Shown: positions 27,321 to 37,518, numbered from the stretch's first letter. The stretch is 37,518 bases of DNA from Gammaproteobacteria bacterium (GCA_003233255.1 QILH01000084.1:1-37518), one strand, 5' to 3'. Notes: generated from the sequence alone by a model not told the origin. A program made the numbers and translations.

Positions 27321-27602
27321 TATAATTGCTCATAGCCGCTATATGATTAATTCTACAGGAATTATACCTGATTTGAAGGGCATGGGCTCCACAAAAACTA
27401 CATAGAATGCTTATTGCCTGCCTCGGTGAGTTGTGAATGGACATTCAACCTGGATTGCTTTATTTAATGGCTGATTTGGAAGATTTAACTACAGGTTCCA
27501 GATTTTTACAATTCATTATTTCATTGTGATGGTTTGTATCGAATGAGAATTGATTAGTTATTAAATTAGGTGCAGGTTGTGAATGGTCTTTTAGTTTTCA
27601 GG

Positions 27603-27614
27603 TAGCCGCGGCTA
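27603..27614. repeat. Perfect 12-bp palindrome TAGCCGCGGCTA in intergenic region
   Basis: Read directly; may be chance. Confidence 0.4.
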
Positions 27615-27781
27615 TACATCTGGGTGCTTATGCAAAATCACCAGACTGGATTAATTCAGTATTAGCGTGTTCGAGATTCTACCGATGGCTACGACTTTGG
27701 TTGATAATCAGGTGACTTGCTTAAGTAGACATAAACCATGTCTATCGAAGTTCAGATATTTATTTAACGCGGTTACATGAA

Positions 27782-27810
27782 AATCAGGGCGGAAATATTC
27801 CGCCCTGATT
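27782..27810 (-). terminator. Rho-independent-type terminator
   Basis: Perfect 13-bp stem AATCAGGGCGGAA / TTCCGCCCTGATT with a 3-nt loop; T-run on the minus strand after the stem, just downstream of the stop of the 27829-28341 minus-strand gene. Confidence 0.75.
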
Positions 27811-27828
27811 GGTAATTTTTCGAACAAC

Positions 27829-28341
27829 TTATGGAAAAGCGGGAATATTGGGATCGAAACCGCGAATATCGGCCTCTGGATGTTGCCCTCGCACCAAATC
27901 AAGTATCTCATCAATACGTTTATAGCGAACATCAACCATGTAGAGGATTTTTCCGATCTCAATATCGTGTCGAAACTGTTTTAAGTGGGTATTACGGACA
28001 TTGATGGCAATCATGCTGGAAGCAAATGCTCCGAGAAAGGCACCACCCAGCGTTAAGGACGTAATCGACCAAACCTCAATGCCCTGGACAATCATGTTCA
28101 TGCTAACGGCTATGGCACTCAATATCATGCCGGTCAAGCCTCCAAGTACGATGCCAATCTGCATACCACGAAAAATATCAGTTTTTTGACGTAAATCTGC
28201 CTCGGGCAAGTCTTCCAGATCGGTTTTGTCATTAGCAATAACATGTTGATGGCGCTCATCGATTTTTGCTAATAATAAATCGTTGTGGACGACTCTGGCA
28301 CTTTTTACGTCGGGGAGAAGAAAATACAAACGCCGTTTCAT
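27829..28341 (-). CDS. Small membrane protein with glycine-rich paired TM segments (DUF1269-like)
   Basis: MKRRLYFLLPDVKSARVVHNDLLLAKIDERHQHVIA; MQIGIVLGGLTGMILSAIAVSM and LTLGGAFLGAFASSMIAI. AAGGAGGTG directly upstream of ATG 28341 supports this start over the track start at 28470. Confidence 0.75.
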   Translation of the reverse strand: MKRRLYFLLPDVKSARVVHNDLLLAKIDERHQHVIANDKTDLEDLPEADLRQKTDIFRGMQIGIVLGGLTGMILSAIAVSMNMIVQGIEVWSITSLTLGGAFLGAFASSMIAINVRNTHLKQFRHDIEIGKILYMVDVRYKRIDEILDLVRGQHPEADIRGFDPNIPAFP

Positions 28342-28540
28342 ACTGCACCTCCTTGGACTTAGAATTGTGTGAATGAGAATGGTCTTATTGGCCATTCCCT
28401 TAAAGTATAGACAAGATAATGTTGTCTGCGTTGCATTAATATCCATGTTGTTTTCAGGGGAATATCTCAACTGGAATAAGACGTTTTGTGTCTAAGCCGT
28501 TATGATACGGCTGATTTTTACTGACGAGGCCACCTTAGCC

Positions 28541-29965
28541 ATGCAATTCCTGCCCATATTTATGAATATTCGAGATCAAACCTGCCTGGTTGTCGGAGGA
28601 GGGTCGGTGGCGGCGCGCAAGGTGTATATGATTGATCGGGCCGGGGGTAAAACCAGGCTAGTGGCCCCTCAACTGTGTGACGAATTAGCCCGATGGGCTC
28701 AAACCGGGTCTCTTGAGTACATTGAGCGGACGTTCATGGCCGAGGATATGGCTGGAGCCAAACTCGTAGTGGCCGCTACCGACGATACAGAGCTCAATCG
28801 TACCGTATCCGAATTAGCCCAAGCACAAGGCATTCCCGTCAATGTGGTCGATAATCCAGAGCTATGCAGCTATATCATGCCTTCTGTTATTGATCGGAGC
28901 CCGGTTCAGATTGCGATTTCAACTGGAGGGGCTTCGCCGGTGCTGGCACGGCTTCTCCGGGCAAAGCTGGAGACCTTTATCCCTGCTGCTTATGGGCGCT
29001 TAGCAACCTTCCTAGAGCGGTTTAGGGGCAAAGTAAAGGCACGATTTGCCGGTAATACGGATGAAATTCGCCATTTTTGGGAAGCAATTCTTGAGGGGCC
29101 CATTGCCGACAAGTTGGTCGCGGGTAAGGATATTGAGGCCGAGGCTGACCTTGAGACGGCGATTGAACTCGCCGAGGTATCTGTCCATCACGGTGAGGTA
29201 TATTTGGTGGGGGCGGGTCCAGGTGACCCTGATCTTCTAACTTTTCGTGCTCTCCGATTGATGCAAAGAGCCGATGTGGTGGTCTACGATCGGCTGGTTT
29301 CAGCTCCGATACTGGATTTAGTTCGTCGCGATGCTGAATTTATCTATGCCGGTAAAGAGCGTGACAAGCACACCTTACCTCAGGAGAGCATCAATGCCCT
29401 GTTGGTGCGTATCGCCAAAGAAGGCAAAAAAGTGTTAAGACTCAAAGGTGGGGATCCGTTTATCTTTGGTCGTGGCGGTGAAGAGATCGAAACCCTGATG
29501 GAAGAGGGCGTCCCGTTTCAGGTGGTGCCAGGCATAACGGCAGCGGCCGGTTGTTCAGCTTATGCGGGCATACCATTAACCCATCGAGATTACGTGCAAT
29601 CCTGCATGTTTGTGACTGGGCATCTCAAAGATGGCACGACTGATTTAAACTGGGATGCGATAGCGCAGCCGAACCAGACGGTGGTGTTTTATATGGGGCT
29701 GCATACCGTTGCACAGTTGTGTGAGAATTTAGTAAAACATGGCCTGGACGCGAACACCCCTGCCGCGTTAGTTGAACAGGGCACAACTCAGAATCAACGT
29801 GTGCATATTGGCGATTTACGTTCCCTGGCTGATCTGGTTATTCAGAATGATGTAAAACCACCGACATTGATTATTGTTGGTAACGTTGTGCAACTGCACG
29901 ATAAATTAAAATGGTTTGAGCCAGCCGGAGAAAAAACCCGTTCGTATCCTACCGCAGGGAAGTAA
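28541..29965 (+). CDS. cysG: Siroheme synthase (precorrin-2 dehydrogenase/ferrochelatase + uroporphyrinogen-III methyltransferase)
   Basis: MQFLPIFMNIRDQTCLVVGGGSVAARKVYMI; VYLVGAGPGDPDLLTFRALRLMQRADVVVYDRLVS; KVLRLKGGDPFIFGRGGEEIE; VPGITAAAGCSAYAGIPLTHRDYVQS. Internal ATG 28541 preferred over 28502. Confidence 0.95.
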   Translation: MQFLPIFMNIRDQTCLVVGGGSVAARKVYMIDRAGGKTRLVAPQLCDELARWAQTGSLEYIERTFMAEDMAGAKLVVAATDDTELNRTVSELAQAQGIPVNVVDNPELCSYIMPSVIDRSPVQIAISTGGASPVLARLLRAKLETFIPAAYGRLATFLERFRGKVKARFAGNTDEIRHFWEAILEGPIADKLVAGKDIEAEADLETAIELAEVSVHHGEVYLVGAGPGDPDLLTFRALRLMQRADVVVYDRLVSAPILDLVRRDAEFIYAGKERDKHTLPQESINALLVRIAKEGKKVLRLKGGDPFIFGRGGEEIETLMEEGVPFQVVPGITAAAGCSAYAGIPLTHRDYVQSCMFVTGHLKDGTTDLNWDAIAQPNQTVVFYMGLHTVAQLCENLVKHGLDANTPAALVEQGTTQNQRVHIGDLRSLADLVIQNDVKPPTLIIVGNVVQLHDKLKWFEPAGEKTRSYPTAGK

Positions 29966-29969
29966 ATAA

Positions 29970-32900
29970 TCAGCTTTGATATGCTGTTTGTTTTGCATGA
30001 AAGAGTTTATATAAGCTCGGTACGATAATTAAACTCACCAACATTGAGAAAAACAGTCCCCATACGATCACAATGGCCAGCGGCTGTAACATTTCTGAAC
30101 CGCGACCTAAGCCTAGCGCCAATGGCAGCATACCGAACACCGTGGTTAGCGTTGTCATTAAAATTGGTCGTAATCGAAGTTTAACCGCATCCAGTATTGC
30201 CTGCTCGATAGCTTGCCCCTTCTCACGTTGAATCTCGATCTGCTCAACCAGAACAATTGCATTGTTCACTACTATACCGGCTAACATGATGATGCCTAAT
30301 TTAACAGGCATGGAAACAATCATGCCACTGGGTAAATCGGATAACCATAAACCGAGGGCAACACCAATCAGACCAAAGGGCAGGCTAAACAAAATAATCA
30401 AAGGGTTTAACAGGGACTCATATTGAATCGCCATGACAACATAAACTAAAAATATCGCGAGCACGATTAATATAATCCCGGTTTTTTGGCTATCCTGTAA
30501 TGTTTTAGTCGCACCGCCATCGTATAGCGCATAACCGTCCGGTAAAGTTAAACTGCCTAGCCGAGAATCAATTTCATGCATTATTTGTTTAAGATCGGCG
30601 TTAGCCGTTAATGAGGCACTTATTTCCACGATACGGCGTTGATTGTCGCGCTTGATAACTTGCGGCGATTGTGTAAATTCGGGTGTCGCTACTTCAAGCA
30701 GACGGATGGCGTTATCATCTTTGTAACCAACAAGCAAGTTATTCAGGTCGTCACGCGTGGTAATGGAATTGGCCGGGAGGCGAAGGCGAATGTTATAAGC
30801 GCGATCACCTTCAAGATATTCGCTAACGATTTTTCCTTCAAGTGCAACCTGTAGCGCATCACCTATGGAGCTGATTTCTATACCCAGGTTGGCTGCGCGT
30901 TCACGATCAATATTCACGCTGATATCTTCACGCACATCTTCATAGGTTTGGCTGAGATTTCGCAGTCCTTTAATGCCTTCAAGACGAGTAACTATTTCGC
31001 CACCAATCATTTCCAGTTGTTCAATATCATTGCCTAAAACACGTAGGCTAATGTCGTCATCACCCTGGCTAAGGCGTATACCACGGACGCCGCGATTGCG
31101 AACGTATGCAGTTACTCCAACCAGGTTTAACTGTGTTATTTTGCTGCGAATGGATTTTATCCAGTCGTCTGATTTGTATTGAGGATATAATTTTATATAG
31201 ATGCTCCCACTGTTACTGGAAATAATTTCTGTGCGACCGTAGATAAAACCACCTGAGGTTGTGAAAACGTCTTCAACTTCGGGTTGCTGTAGAAAGAGGT
31301 TTTCCAGGCGCGATATTGTTTCATCCATATCGTTAAACTGAGTGCCAGTATCGGACTTCACATAAACTCTAATTTGTCCTTCATCGACGGCGGGCAAAAA
31401 TGTTTCTTTACTTAAGATAAATATTTGCATAACGGCCAGGAACAGCAGCGGAATCAGGAACAATAGCGGCTTCCATGTGAAGGTAAGAATTACGGGCAAA
31501 GCCCTGCTTAAAATTGAATTTAACTGGTGAAGCACCGTGTCGATCCATCGTGTGGGTTTAGACAGGTTATGGTGTGTACTGATAACTCTTGCCCCAAGAC
31601 TCGGCACCAGAGTTAATGAGACTAACATGGAGGCAGAAATCGCTGCGCTTAACGTGAATATAAGATCGCTAAATAACAGGCCAATTACGCCAGAAATAAA
31701 TAAAAAAGGCAAAATTGCCGCCAGGTTGGTGCTGGTTGATGCAACAATAGCGCTGTTTATTTCTATGGCCGCATTAACGGATGCGGCAATGGGTTGCTCC
31801 CCTTTCAACTGGTGACGGGTTATGTTTTCCAGCATTATGATCGTACTATCTATCAATAAACCCACGCCAAGAGCAATACCCCCCAGAGTCATAATGTTTA
31901 GTGTAAGATTACCCAGTGACATAATAATAAAAGTCACCAGAATAGCTAACGGGATTGCGGTGCCAATGATCAGTGTGCGGCGCAGGTTGCCTAAAAAAAT
32001 ATAAACGACCAGCATGGCCAGCATCGCACCACTAAAGGCCGCCATACTGGCATTTCTAAGTGCGTATCGAATAAAGGTGGACTGATCATCAATTGTTTTT
32101 ACATCCACATCATTGGGAATTAGTTTTTCTGTACTGAGCCATTGAAGTCGTTGTCGGACGGCATCAACCACCGCCACCGTGTTTGCCTGCGGTTGTTTTT
32201 GAATTGAGAGTTTTATCGAAGGTTCTTTATTAAGCCGAACTCGCAAGCGTTCATCCTCATATAAATCAACTACCCTGGCCACATCAGACAAACGAATTAT
32301 ATTCGAACTGGATTCATTTAAGTTCCAAAGAGGGAGCTGTTTTATATCATCGACTGATCTAAAACGCGCAAAGGCTCGTGCGCTGATTTCCCGGTTCTTT
32401 GTTAGCAAGCGCCCGCCAGGTATCTCAATATTGTTATCGCTTATTTTAGCAGCAAGTTGGCTAAAGCTATAACCAAAGCTGGCCAGCCTTTCCTGATTAA
32501 CGATAATTTGTATTTCTCGTATATTACCTCCGCCAATTTCTGCCGCAGCAACGCCAGGCAGGTTAACAAACCAGCGGCTAAAGTTATAATCAACCCATTC
32601 GCGTAATTTAACCGCGTCCATTGTATTTGAGCTAACCGCTAATTCTAAAACGGCTATCTGTGACGGGTCTCGCTTGTATATAATCGGTGGATCTATCCCT
32701 GCAGGTAAAAAACGTTTTGCTCTATCGAGTCGAGTGCTGGCATCGCGTAAGGCGATATCAATGTCAGTACCGTATGGGAAACTTAAACTTACGCGGCTGG
32801 CACCTTCCGAGGTGCTTGATTGAACGGAAATGGCGCCTTCAGTTATTGCGAGTTGTTCCTCTAATTGGCGAGTGACTTGATCTTCCATGATCGTGGCGGG

Positions 32901-33083
32901 TACGCCAGGTTGTCTTACTACAATTCGAATCTCGGGATAAATTATGTGTGGTAACAAGTCGATGCGCAGACGATCAAGCGAAAAAAATCCTAAGACGACA
33001 ATACTCAACGCTAACATCGAGACCGCAACGGGTCGATGTATTGACCAGGCTGCTAGCCCCCCTGTGCGAAAACGTTTTCCCAT
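29970..33083 (-). CDS. RND-family efflux pump inner-membrane subunit (AcrB/HAE-like)
   Basis: WSIHRPVAVSMLALSIVVLGFFSLDRLRIDLLPHIIYPEIRI; ALGVGLLIDSTIIMLENI; LSLPFGLIGVALGLWL; IMLAGIVVNNAIVLVEQI; LRPILMTTLTTVFGMLPLALG. Confidence 0.94.
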   Translation of the reverse strand: MGKRFRTGGLAAWSIHRPVAVSMLALSIVVLGFFSLDRLRIDLLPHIIYPEIRIVVRQPGVPATIMEDQVTRQLEEQLAITEGAISVQSSTSEGASRVSLSFPYGTDIDIALRDASTRLDRAKRFLPAGIDPPIIYKRDPSQIAVLELAVSSNTMDAVKLREWVDYNFSRWFVNLPGVAAAEIGGGNIREIQIIVNQERLASFGYSFSQLAAKISDNNIEIPGGRLLTKNREISARAFARFRSVDDIKQLPLWNLNESSSNIIRLSDVARVVDLYEDERLRVRLNKEPSIKLSIQKQPQANTVAVVDAVRQRLQWLSTEKLIPNDVDVKTIDDQSTFIRYALRNASMAAFSGAMLAMLVVYIFLGNLRRTLIIGTAIPLAILVTFIIMSLGNLTLNIMTLGGIALGVGLLIDSTIIMLENITRHQLKGEQPIAASVNAAIEINSAIVASTSTNLAAILPFLFISGVIGLLFSDLIFTLSAAISASMLVSLTLVPSLGARVISTHHNLSKPTRWIDTVLHQLNSILSRALPVILTFTWKPLLFLIPLLFLAVMQIFILSKETFLPAVDEGQIRVYVKSDTGTQFNDMDETISRLENLFLQQPEVEDVFTTSGGFIYGRTEIISSNSGSIYIKLYPQYKSDDWIKSIRSKITQLNLVGVTAYVRNRGVRGIRLSQGDDDISLRVLGNDIEQLEMIGGEIVTRLEGIKGLRNLSQTYEDVREDISVNIDRERAANLGIEISSIGDALQVALEGKIVSEYLEGDRAYNIRLRLPANSITTRDDLNNLLVGYKDDNAIRLLEVATPEFTQSPQVIKRDNQRRIVEISASLTANADLKQIMHEIDSRLGSLTLPDGYALYDGGATKTLQDSQKTGIILIVLAIFLVYVVMAIQYESLLNPLIILFSLPFGLIGVALGLWLSDLPSGMIVSMPVKLGIIMLAGIVVNNAIVLVEQIEIQREKGQAIEQAILDAVKLRLRPILMTTLTTVFGMLPLALGLGRGSEMLQPLAIVIVWGLFFSMLVSLIIVPSLYKLFHAKQTAYQS

Positions 33084-33084
33084 T

Positions 33085-34155
33085 CTATTTTTTACTGTTA
33101 TTCTTAGTTTGTTCTAAGGTATTTTTTTCGGTTGAGTCAATTTTAACGAGAGAATGGTTACGTAATTTCAAAAAACCTTTGCTCACAACACGATCACCTT
33201 CGGCCAGGCCGGTTATGATCTCGATCCGATCTCCTAGCTGAATCCCCGTTTTTATGCTTGTGTATTCTGCTTTGTTTTCTCTGGTGATGCGAAATACATA
33301 TTCTCCGCGCGTGTCATGACGAACCGCATGTAATGGCAGATTGGGTAGCGGTTTAGTCTGCCCGATGATTTTAACTCGCGCCAACTGTCCAGGATATGCG
33401 CCCTCGGGTGCATTATTTATTTTGACTTCCATGATGCCCTGTCGGGTGGATGAATTGATCAGGGGATGTTTACGAATGATGGTTCCAGAGAGGAGGGTGT
33501 CGCCAAGGGCATCGACCCTTATATTTACCTGAGAAGTGACTTTAATGCTTTGCAGTATAATTTCAGAGACATATATTTTGGCGATTAAGGAATTCGGATC
33601 ATAAACCGTTAATATATGACTGTGCAAAGGAACAATATCCCCCGGTTCTTTTAATCGTTCACTAATAAGTCCGGTAAAGGGAGCTTTTATTACCGTGCGG
33701 TTTAATTTTGCCTGTTGTAATGCCCGTTCGGCACGAGTCAGTTCAACAGCAGTCTCTGCACGGGTGACCTCGTCCTCAGAAGCCAGATTTCTTGGTTTGA
33801 GTTTTTTAATTCGTTTGTAATCCAGTCGTGCCTGTTTATGTGCGGCGATGGCTTTGTCCAGTTGTGCTCGAATTATGGTGTTGTCTAACTCTAAAATGAT
33901 GTCACCTTTATTCACTTTGTCGCCTGGATAAACGGGCATTGAGGTGATCCGTCCTTGTTCTTCGTTATGGATTTGAACGATGCGGCTGGCTTCCAAACTC
34001 CCTGTTACGGTTAGGTTGCTTGTCAACGGTGTGCGTTGGAGGGTGATGCTCTGTACTAAATGAGCCTGAGCGCTACGTTTGCCAGACGGATCCTGTTTTG
34101 AGTCGCAGCCAACGATAAAAATGGCAATAACTGCATAGTAACTGAATAATCGCAT
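33085..34155 (-). CDS. RND efflux periplasmic adaptor (MFP), lipoprotein
   Basis: MRLFSYYAVIAIFIVGCDSK lipobox; GSLEASRIVQIHNEEQGRITSMPVYPGDKVNKGDIILELD; VIKAPFTGLISERLKEPGDIV. Confidence 0.92.
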   Translation of the reverse strand: MRLFSYYAVIAIFIVGCDSKQDPSGKRSAQAHLVQSITLQRTPLTSNLTVTGSLEASRIVQIHNEEQGRITSMPVYPGDKVNKGDIILELDNTIIRAQLDKAIAAHKQARLDYKRIKKLKPRNLASEDEVTRAETAVELTRAERALQQAKLNRTVIKAPFTGLISERLKEPGDIVPLHSHILTVYDPNSLIAKIYVSEIILQSIKVTSQVNIRVDALGDTLLSGTIIRKHPLINSSTRQGIMEVKINNAPEGAYPGQLARVKIIGQTKPLPNLPLHAVRHDTRGEYVFRITRENKAEYTSIKTGIQLGDRIEIITGLAEGDRVVSKGFLKLRNHSLVKIDSTEKNTLEQTKNNSKK

Positions 34156-34299
34156 AGAATTTAGGTGTATTTTGTCCGAGTGGGTTAACTATACCGATAT
34201 TCTTTGTCTCAAGACAATCTCCCAAGCCATTGAGTTCATTTATTTTTCTCTCTTAGTGGTTGGCATGGCATAATGGCGCGGTTTTGACCTGGACTGCCT

Positions 34300-36099
34300 A
34301 TGCAACATTATATCAGTTACACCCATGAGCCCCATTCGCAGCGCCGCGATTTTAGCAATCTCGCACGCATGCTGCCCTTTATCTGGGATTACCGCGGCCG
34401 GGTAGTGATCGCACTATTGAGTCTGGTGATATCAAAACTGGCCATGGTTGGCGTTCCCTTTTTACTTAAAGATATTGTTGATAAGTTAGACGTCAAAGCA
34501 GACGCGCTACTGGTACTACCGCTGGCCTTATTGTTGGCGTATGGTGCGCTGCGGCTGGTTAGCAGTTTATTCAACGAACTGCGGGATGCCGTATTTGCCC
34601 GGGTTCGATACCATGCCATGCGTTCGGTTTCAAAACGTGTCTTGAAACATCTGCATAGCTTATCGTTACGTTACCACCTGGAGCGTAAGACGGGTGGTGT
34701 GTCGCGAGATATGGAGCGCGGTGCCAGCAGCTTAAGCTCTATTCTCAATTATCTTGTTTTTAATATCATCCCGACTGCAGCAGAGTTTATATTAGTTGCG
34801 ACTATTCTACTAACTCAATACGAATCACGGTTTGCGGTTGCGATTTTTTCCACTGTTTTTATATATATAGTATTTACTTTTTTGGTGACTGAATGGCGAA
34901 TGCATTTTCGGCATGAGATGAATCGCCTGGATTCTACCGCAAATGCTCAATCGGTTGATAGTCTGCTTAATTATGAAACGGTTAAATATTTTAATAACGA
35001 GAAACTCGAATGTACGCGTTATGATGACACCATGCGGCAGTGGGAAAATGCAGCAGTAAAAAGCCAAAACTCCATGTCACTCTTAAATTTTGGCCAGGCA
35101 AGCATTATTGCAGTTGGTGTAACGTTGATCATGATTTTTGCCGGGCAGGGCGTGGTTGAAGGCAAGCTTACGCTGGGCGATCTAGTTTTAGTTAATGCCC
35201 TGATGCTACAATTGTTTATTCCTCTTGGTTTTCTTGGTATTGTATATAGGCAATTAAAATATTCATTAGCGGACATGGATTTATTGTTTAAGTTACTTGA
35301 GCGTGATCCGGAAATAAAAGATATAGATAATGCTAAAGATATTACTATAACCGATGGTTATGTTGTTTTTGATGAGGTTAATTTTTCGTATAATAGAGAT
35401 AGACAAATACTGCACAAGGTTTCATTTCAGATACCCGCAGGGAAAAAAATTGCCATCGTAGGTCCTTCGGGTTCGGGGAAGTCGACTTTGGCCAGATTAC
35501 TATTTCGATTTTATGACATTCAAAGTGGATCTATCAAGATTGATAATCAGGATATTCGAGAGGTTACTCAAAATAGTGTTCGCCAGAGTATTGGTATTGT
35601 TCCACAGGATACGGTTTTATTTAACGACACCATCTTTTATAACATCCAGTATGCCAACAATGAATCAAGTCGGGCTCAAGTTATTGAGGCGGCCAGGCTG
35701 GCATCAATACATGACTTTATAGAAAGTTTGCCTCAAGGTTATGAAACCCTGGTGGGTGAACGTGGGCTTAAGCTTTCCGGAGGTGAAAAACAACGGGTGG
35801 CCATCGCCAGAGTGATTCTTAAAAACCCCAAAATCCTGGTATTTGATGAGGCGACATCGAGTCTTGATTCTCATTCGGAACAATCAATTTTAAAGGCGTT
35901 AAAGGACGTTGCCCAACATCATACCGCCCTGGTGATTGCACATCGACTTTCAACTATTATCGATGCGGATCAGATATATGTATTAAGAGATGGGCGGATT
36001 GTGGAGCAGGGTACCCATATTGAATTATTGGCAAATAAGGCTATGTATGCTGAACTATGGGCCATTCAGCAGCAAGAACGTAAAATAGAAATTGAATAA
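34300..36099 (+). CDS. ABC transporter, fused permease-ATPase (Atm1/HMT1-type)
   Basis: YETVKYFNNEKLECTRYD (Atm1-type TMD), GPSGSGKSTLARLLFRFYD, LSGGEKQRVAIARVILKNPKILVFDEATSSLDS, AHRLSTI. Confidence 0.93.
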   Translation: MQHYISYTHEPHSQRRDFSNLARMLPFIWDYRGRVVIALLSLVISKLAMVGVPFLLKDIVDKLDVKADALLVLPLALLLAYGALRLVSSLFNELRDAVFARVRYHAMRSVSKRVLKHLHSLSLRYHLERKTGGVSRDMERGASSLSSILNYLVFNIIPTAAEFILVATILLTQYESRFAVAIFSTVFIYIVFTFLVTEWRMHFRHEMNRLDSTANAQSVDSLLNYETVKYFNNEKLECTRYDDTMRQWENAAVKSQNSMSLLNFGQASIIAVGVTLIMIFAGQGVVEGKLTLGDLVLVNALMLQLFIPLGFLGIVYRQLKYSLADMDLLFKLLERDPEIKDIDNAKDITITDGYVVFDEVNFSYNRDRQILHKVSFQIPAGKKIAIVGPSGSGKSTLARLLFRFYDIQSGSIKIDNQDIREVTQNSVRQSIGIVPQDTVLFNDTIFYNIQYANNESSRAQVIEAARLASIHDFIESLPQGYETLVGERGLKLSGGEKQRVAIARVILKNPKILVFDEATSSLDSHSEQSILKALKDVAQHHTALVIAHRLSTIIDADQIYVLRDGRIVEQGTHIELLANKAMYAELWAIQQQERKIEIE

Positions 36100-36111
36100 T
36101 ATCAGAGGTTT

Positions 36112-36438
36112 ATGATGGATTTAGGTGGGTGCGGAAGTACAGAGCCGTTTGCATTACAGGTAACCGACAATAGTATGGAGCCTGAATTTAAGAAAGATTG
36201 CATTATTATTATCGATCCCAATGGTCTGGCAGAGCATGGCGCTTATGTGTTTGCGCAGGTCGAAAATGGTTTTATTTTTCGCCAGCTGGTGATTGAAGCG
36301 GGTGTTCGTTATCTTCAACCCCTGCACGAAGATTACCTGCACGAAAAACGAGAAATTACCCTGGAAGAGATCAAAGGCGTGATCACATCGCAATCAGGGG
36401 CAAAGGGTAAACGTTCGGAACGGAAGAAATATTTATAA
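36112..36438 (+). CDS. Short S24 (LexA/signal peptidase-like) domain protein, no HTH
   Basis: LQVTDNSMEPEFKKDCIIIIDPNGLAEHGAYVFAQVENGFIFRQLVIEAGVRYLQPLH. Confidence 0.8.
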   Translation: MMDLGGCGSTEPFALQVTDNSMEPEFKKDCIIIIDPNGLAEHGAYVFAQVENGFIFRQLVIEAGVRYLQPLHEDYLHEKREITLEEIKGVITSQSGAKGKRSERKKYL

Positions 36439-36468
36439 CGCAATTGTTGCTGGTTAGGGGTGGCGATT

Positions 36469-36930
36469 TTATTTAGCTGAAAGCTGTTCTGGCTTTAGTT
36501 TTGGCGTAAAATATTCGTCAGCCAACTCAACTTCTACAGTATTTTTTTCGCTGTTGACCAAAGGATATTCGGCATCATTCCAGCCGCGTAATCCAGTCTT
36601 TAGAGAAATAACATCGGTATATCCCATCTTTTGCATTACCGCGGCAACGAATATGCTGCGGTTACCAGAACGACATACCACCACCACAGGTTTATTTCTT
36701 GCTTTTACAAGCGTTGGAACGGTCTCTTCAAAATCGTATTCGCATGCAGTTTCAAGTATTCCTCGCGGGACATTGATCGACCCCTTGATATGCATAGCTT
36801 CAAACTCATAGGGCTCGCGAACGTCTACGATCAGGGGTGCGCTAGAGTCATTTTTGTCGGCCAAGTCCCAGGGGAATATTTCTCTTACATTTTCCGCTGC
36901 AGCCTTTATCAGCTGGTTAAACGTTTTCAT
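36469..36930 (-). CDS. Rhodanese-domain sulfurtransferase
   Basis: LIVDVREPYEFEAMHIKGSINVPRG; active-site loop VVVCRSGNRS; GLRGWNDAEYPLV. Confidence 0.9.
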   Translation of the reverse strand: MKTFNQLIKAAAENVREIFPWDLADKNDSSAPLIVDVREPYEFEAMHIKGSINVPRGILETACEYDFEETVPTLVKARNKPVVVVCRSGNRSIFVAAVMQKMGYTDVISLKTGLRGWNDAEYPLVNSEKNTVEVELADEYFTPKLKPEQLSAK

Positions 36931-36933
36931 ATT

Positions 36934-37518
36934 TTAATTTTTACTGGGTAAGCCTTTAACAACGGCCATCACCGCAGCTTCCACACGTGAATGTACGTCA
37001 AGTTTTCTTAAGATGGCTTTAACATGAAGTTTAACGGTGCCATCAGAAATACCTAAATTACGTGCAATGGCCTTATTACTTTGTCCTTCCGCTAACAAGC
37101 CTAATATTTCTGTTTCACGTGGGGTTAGTTCATCGAAGGGGCCAGATATTTCTGGAGCACCACCATCTTTACCCCGTACCGCGCGAGCTAATATCGGTGC
37201 GAGGTCGGGAGCCACGACAGTTTTGCCTGCAACGATATCGCGTAATGCTATAACCAGGGCATCGGGCTCCATGTCTTTTAGTAAATAACCTTGCGCGCCA
37301 GCGCGCAAGGACTCAACCAGATCGGTTTCTTCTGCGCTGGTTGTTAACATGACAATGGGCATATCAAGCTTATGTTCGCGAAGTTTTTTGAGTACTCCAA
37401 TGCCATTAATGTCTGGCATACGCATATCGAGCAACACAACATCTGGTTGAATTTCGTTAACCAGGCTCACGCAATCTACACCGTTATCTACGGAAGCCGC
37501 AATTTCAATCCCGCGGCT
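36934..37518 (-). CDS. narL: NarL/FixJ-family response regulator (partial; N-terminus beyond right edge)
   Basis: Frame is open to the window end (SRGIEIAASVDNGVDCVSLVNEIQPDVVLLDMRMPD...). GYLLKDMEPDAL and LTPRETEILGLLAEGQSNKAIARNLGISDGTVKLHVKAILRKL closely resemble NarL. Confidence 0.85.
   Translation of the reverse strand, partial: SRGIEIAASVDNGVDCVSLVNEIQPDVVLLDMRMPDINGIGVLKKLREHKLDMPIVMLTTSAEETDLVESLRAGAQGYLLKDMEPDALVIALRDIVAGKTVVAPDLAPILARAVRGKDGGAPEISGPFDELTPRETEILGLLAEGQSNKAIARNLGISDGTVKLHVKAILRKLDVHSRVEAAVMAVVKGLPSKN

Noticed and set aside
29970-34155. RND/MFP pair as the exporter of the NRPS-PKS product
   Set aside because: Separated by galE, cysC and cysG and on its own operon; no evidence tying it to the cluster beyond distance.
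1-37518. CRISPR arrays, tRNA/rRNA genes, transposases, integrases
   Set aside because: None seen on reading; no regularly spaced repeats, no cloverleaf-like segments recognised and no mobile-element proteins in the ORF track.

Overview
The window is a bacterial (gammaproteobacterial-looking) chromosomal segment. Its centre (about 5.1-25.6 kb) is a compact hybrid NRPS-PKS locus in AT-leaning DNA. The order is: (i) an NRPS loading module with an N-terminal formyltransferase-like domain, a region resembling a remnant condensation domain, a glycine-type adenylation domain interrupted by a luciferase-like monooxygenase (LLM), and a carrier domain; (ii) a PKS module read as KS-AT-KR-DH-ACP; (iii) a C-A(Gly-type)-T module with no thioesterase; (iv) two alpha/beta-hydrolases resembling the exosortase A-associated hydrolase pair, with Ser replaced by Arg and by Cys at the nucleophile elbow; (v) a Tat-exported molybdenum hydroxylase with its 2Fe-2S subunit, XdhC and a MobA/MocA-like nucleotidyltransferase; (vi) an EntD-type phosphopantetheinyl transferase. 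To the left are polysaccharide-type genes (wecB-like epimerase, glycosyltransferase, NodB-like deacetylase) and the start of a divergent lipoprotein with a Pro/Ala repeat. To the right are galE-cysC, a glycine-zipper-like membrane protein, cysG, an RND/MFP efflux pair, an Atm1-type ABC exporter, a short S24-like protein, a rhodanese and a NarL-type response regulator. The best candidate for an undescribed system is the formyl-Gly/LLM - PKS - Gly assembly line with its hydrolase pair and molybdenum enzyme. All domain calls come from reading motifs by eye; no database search was run.
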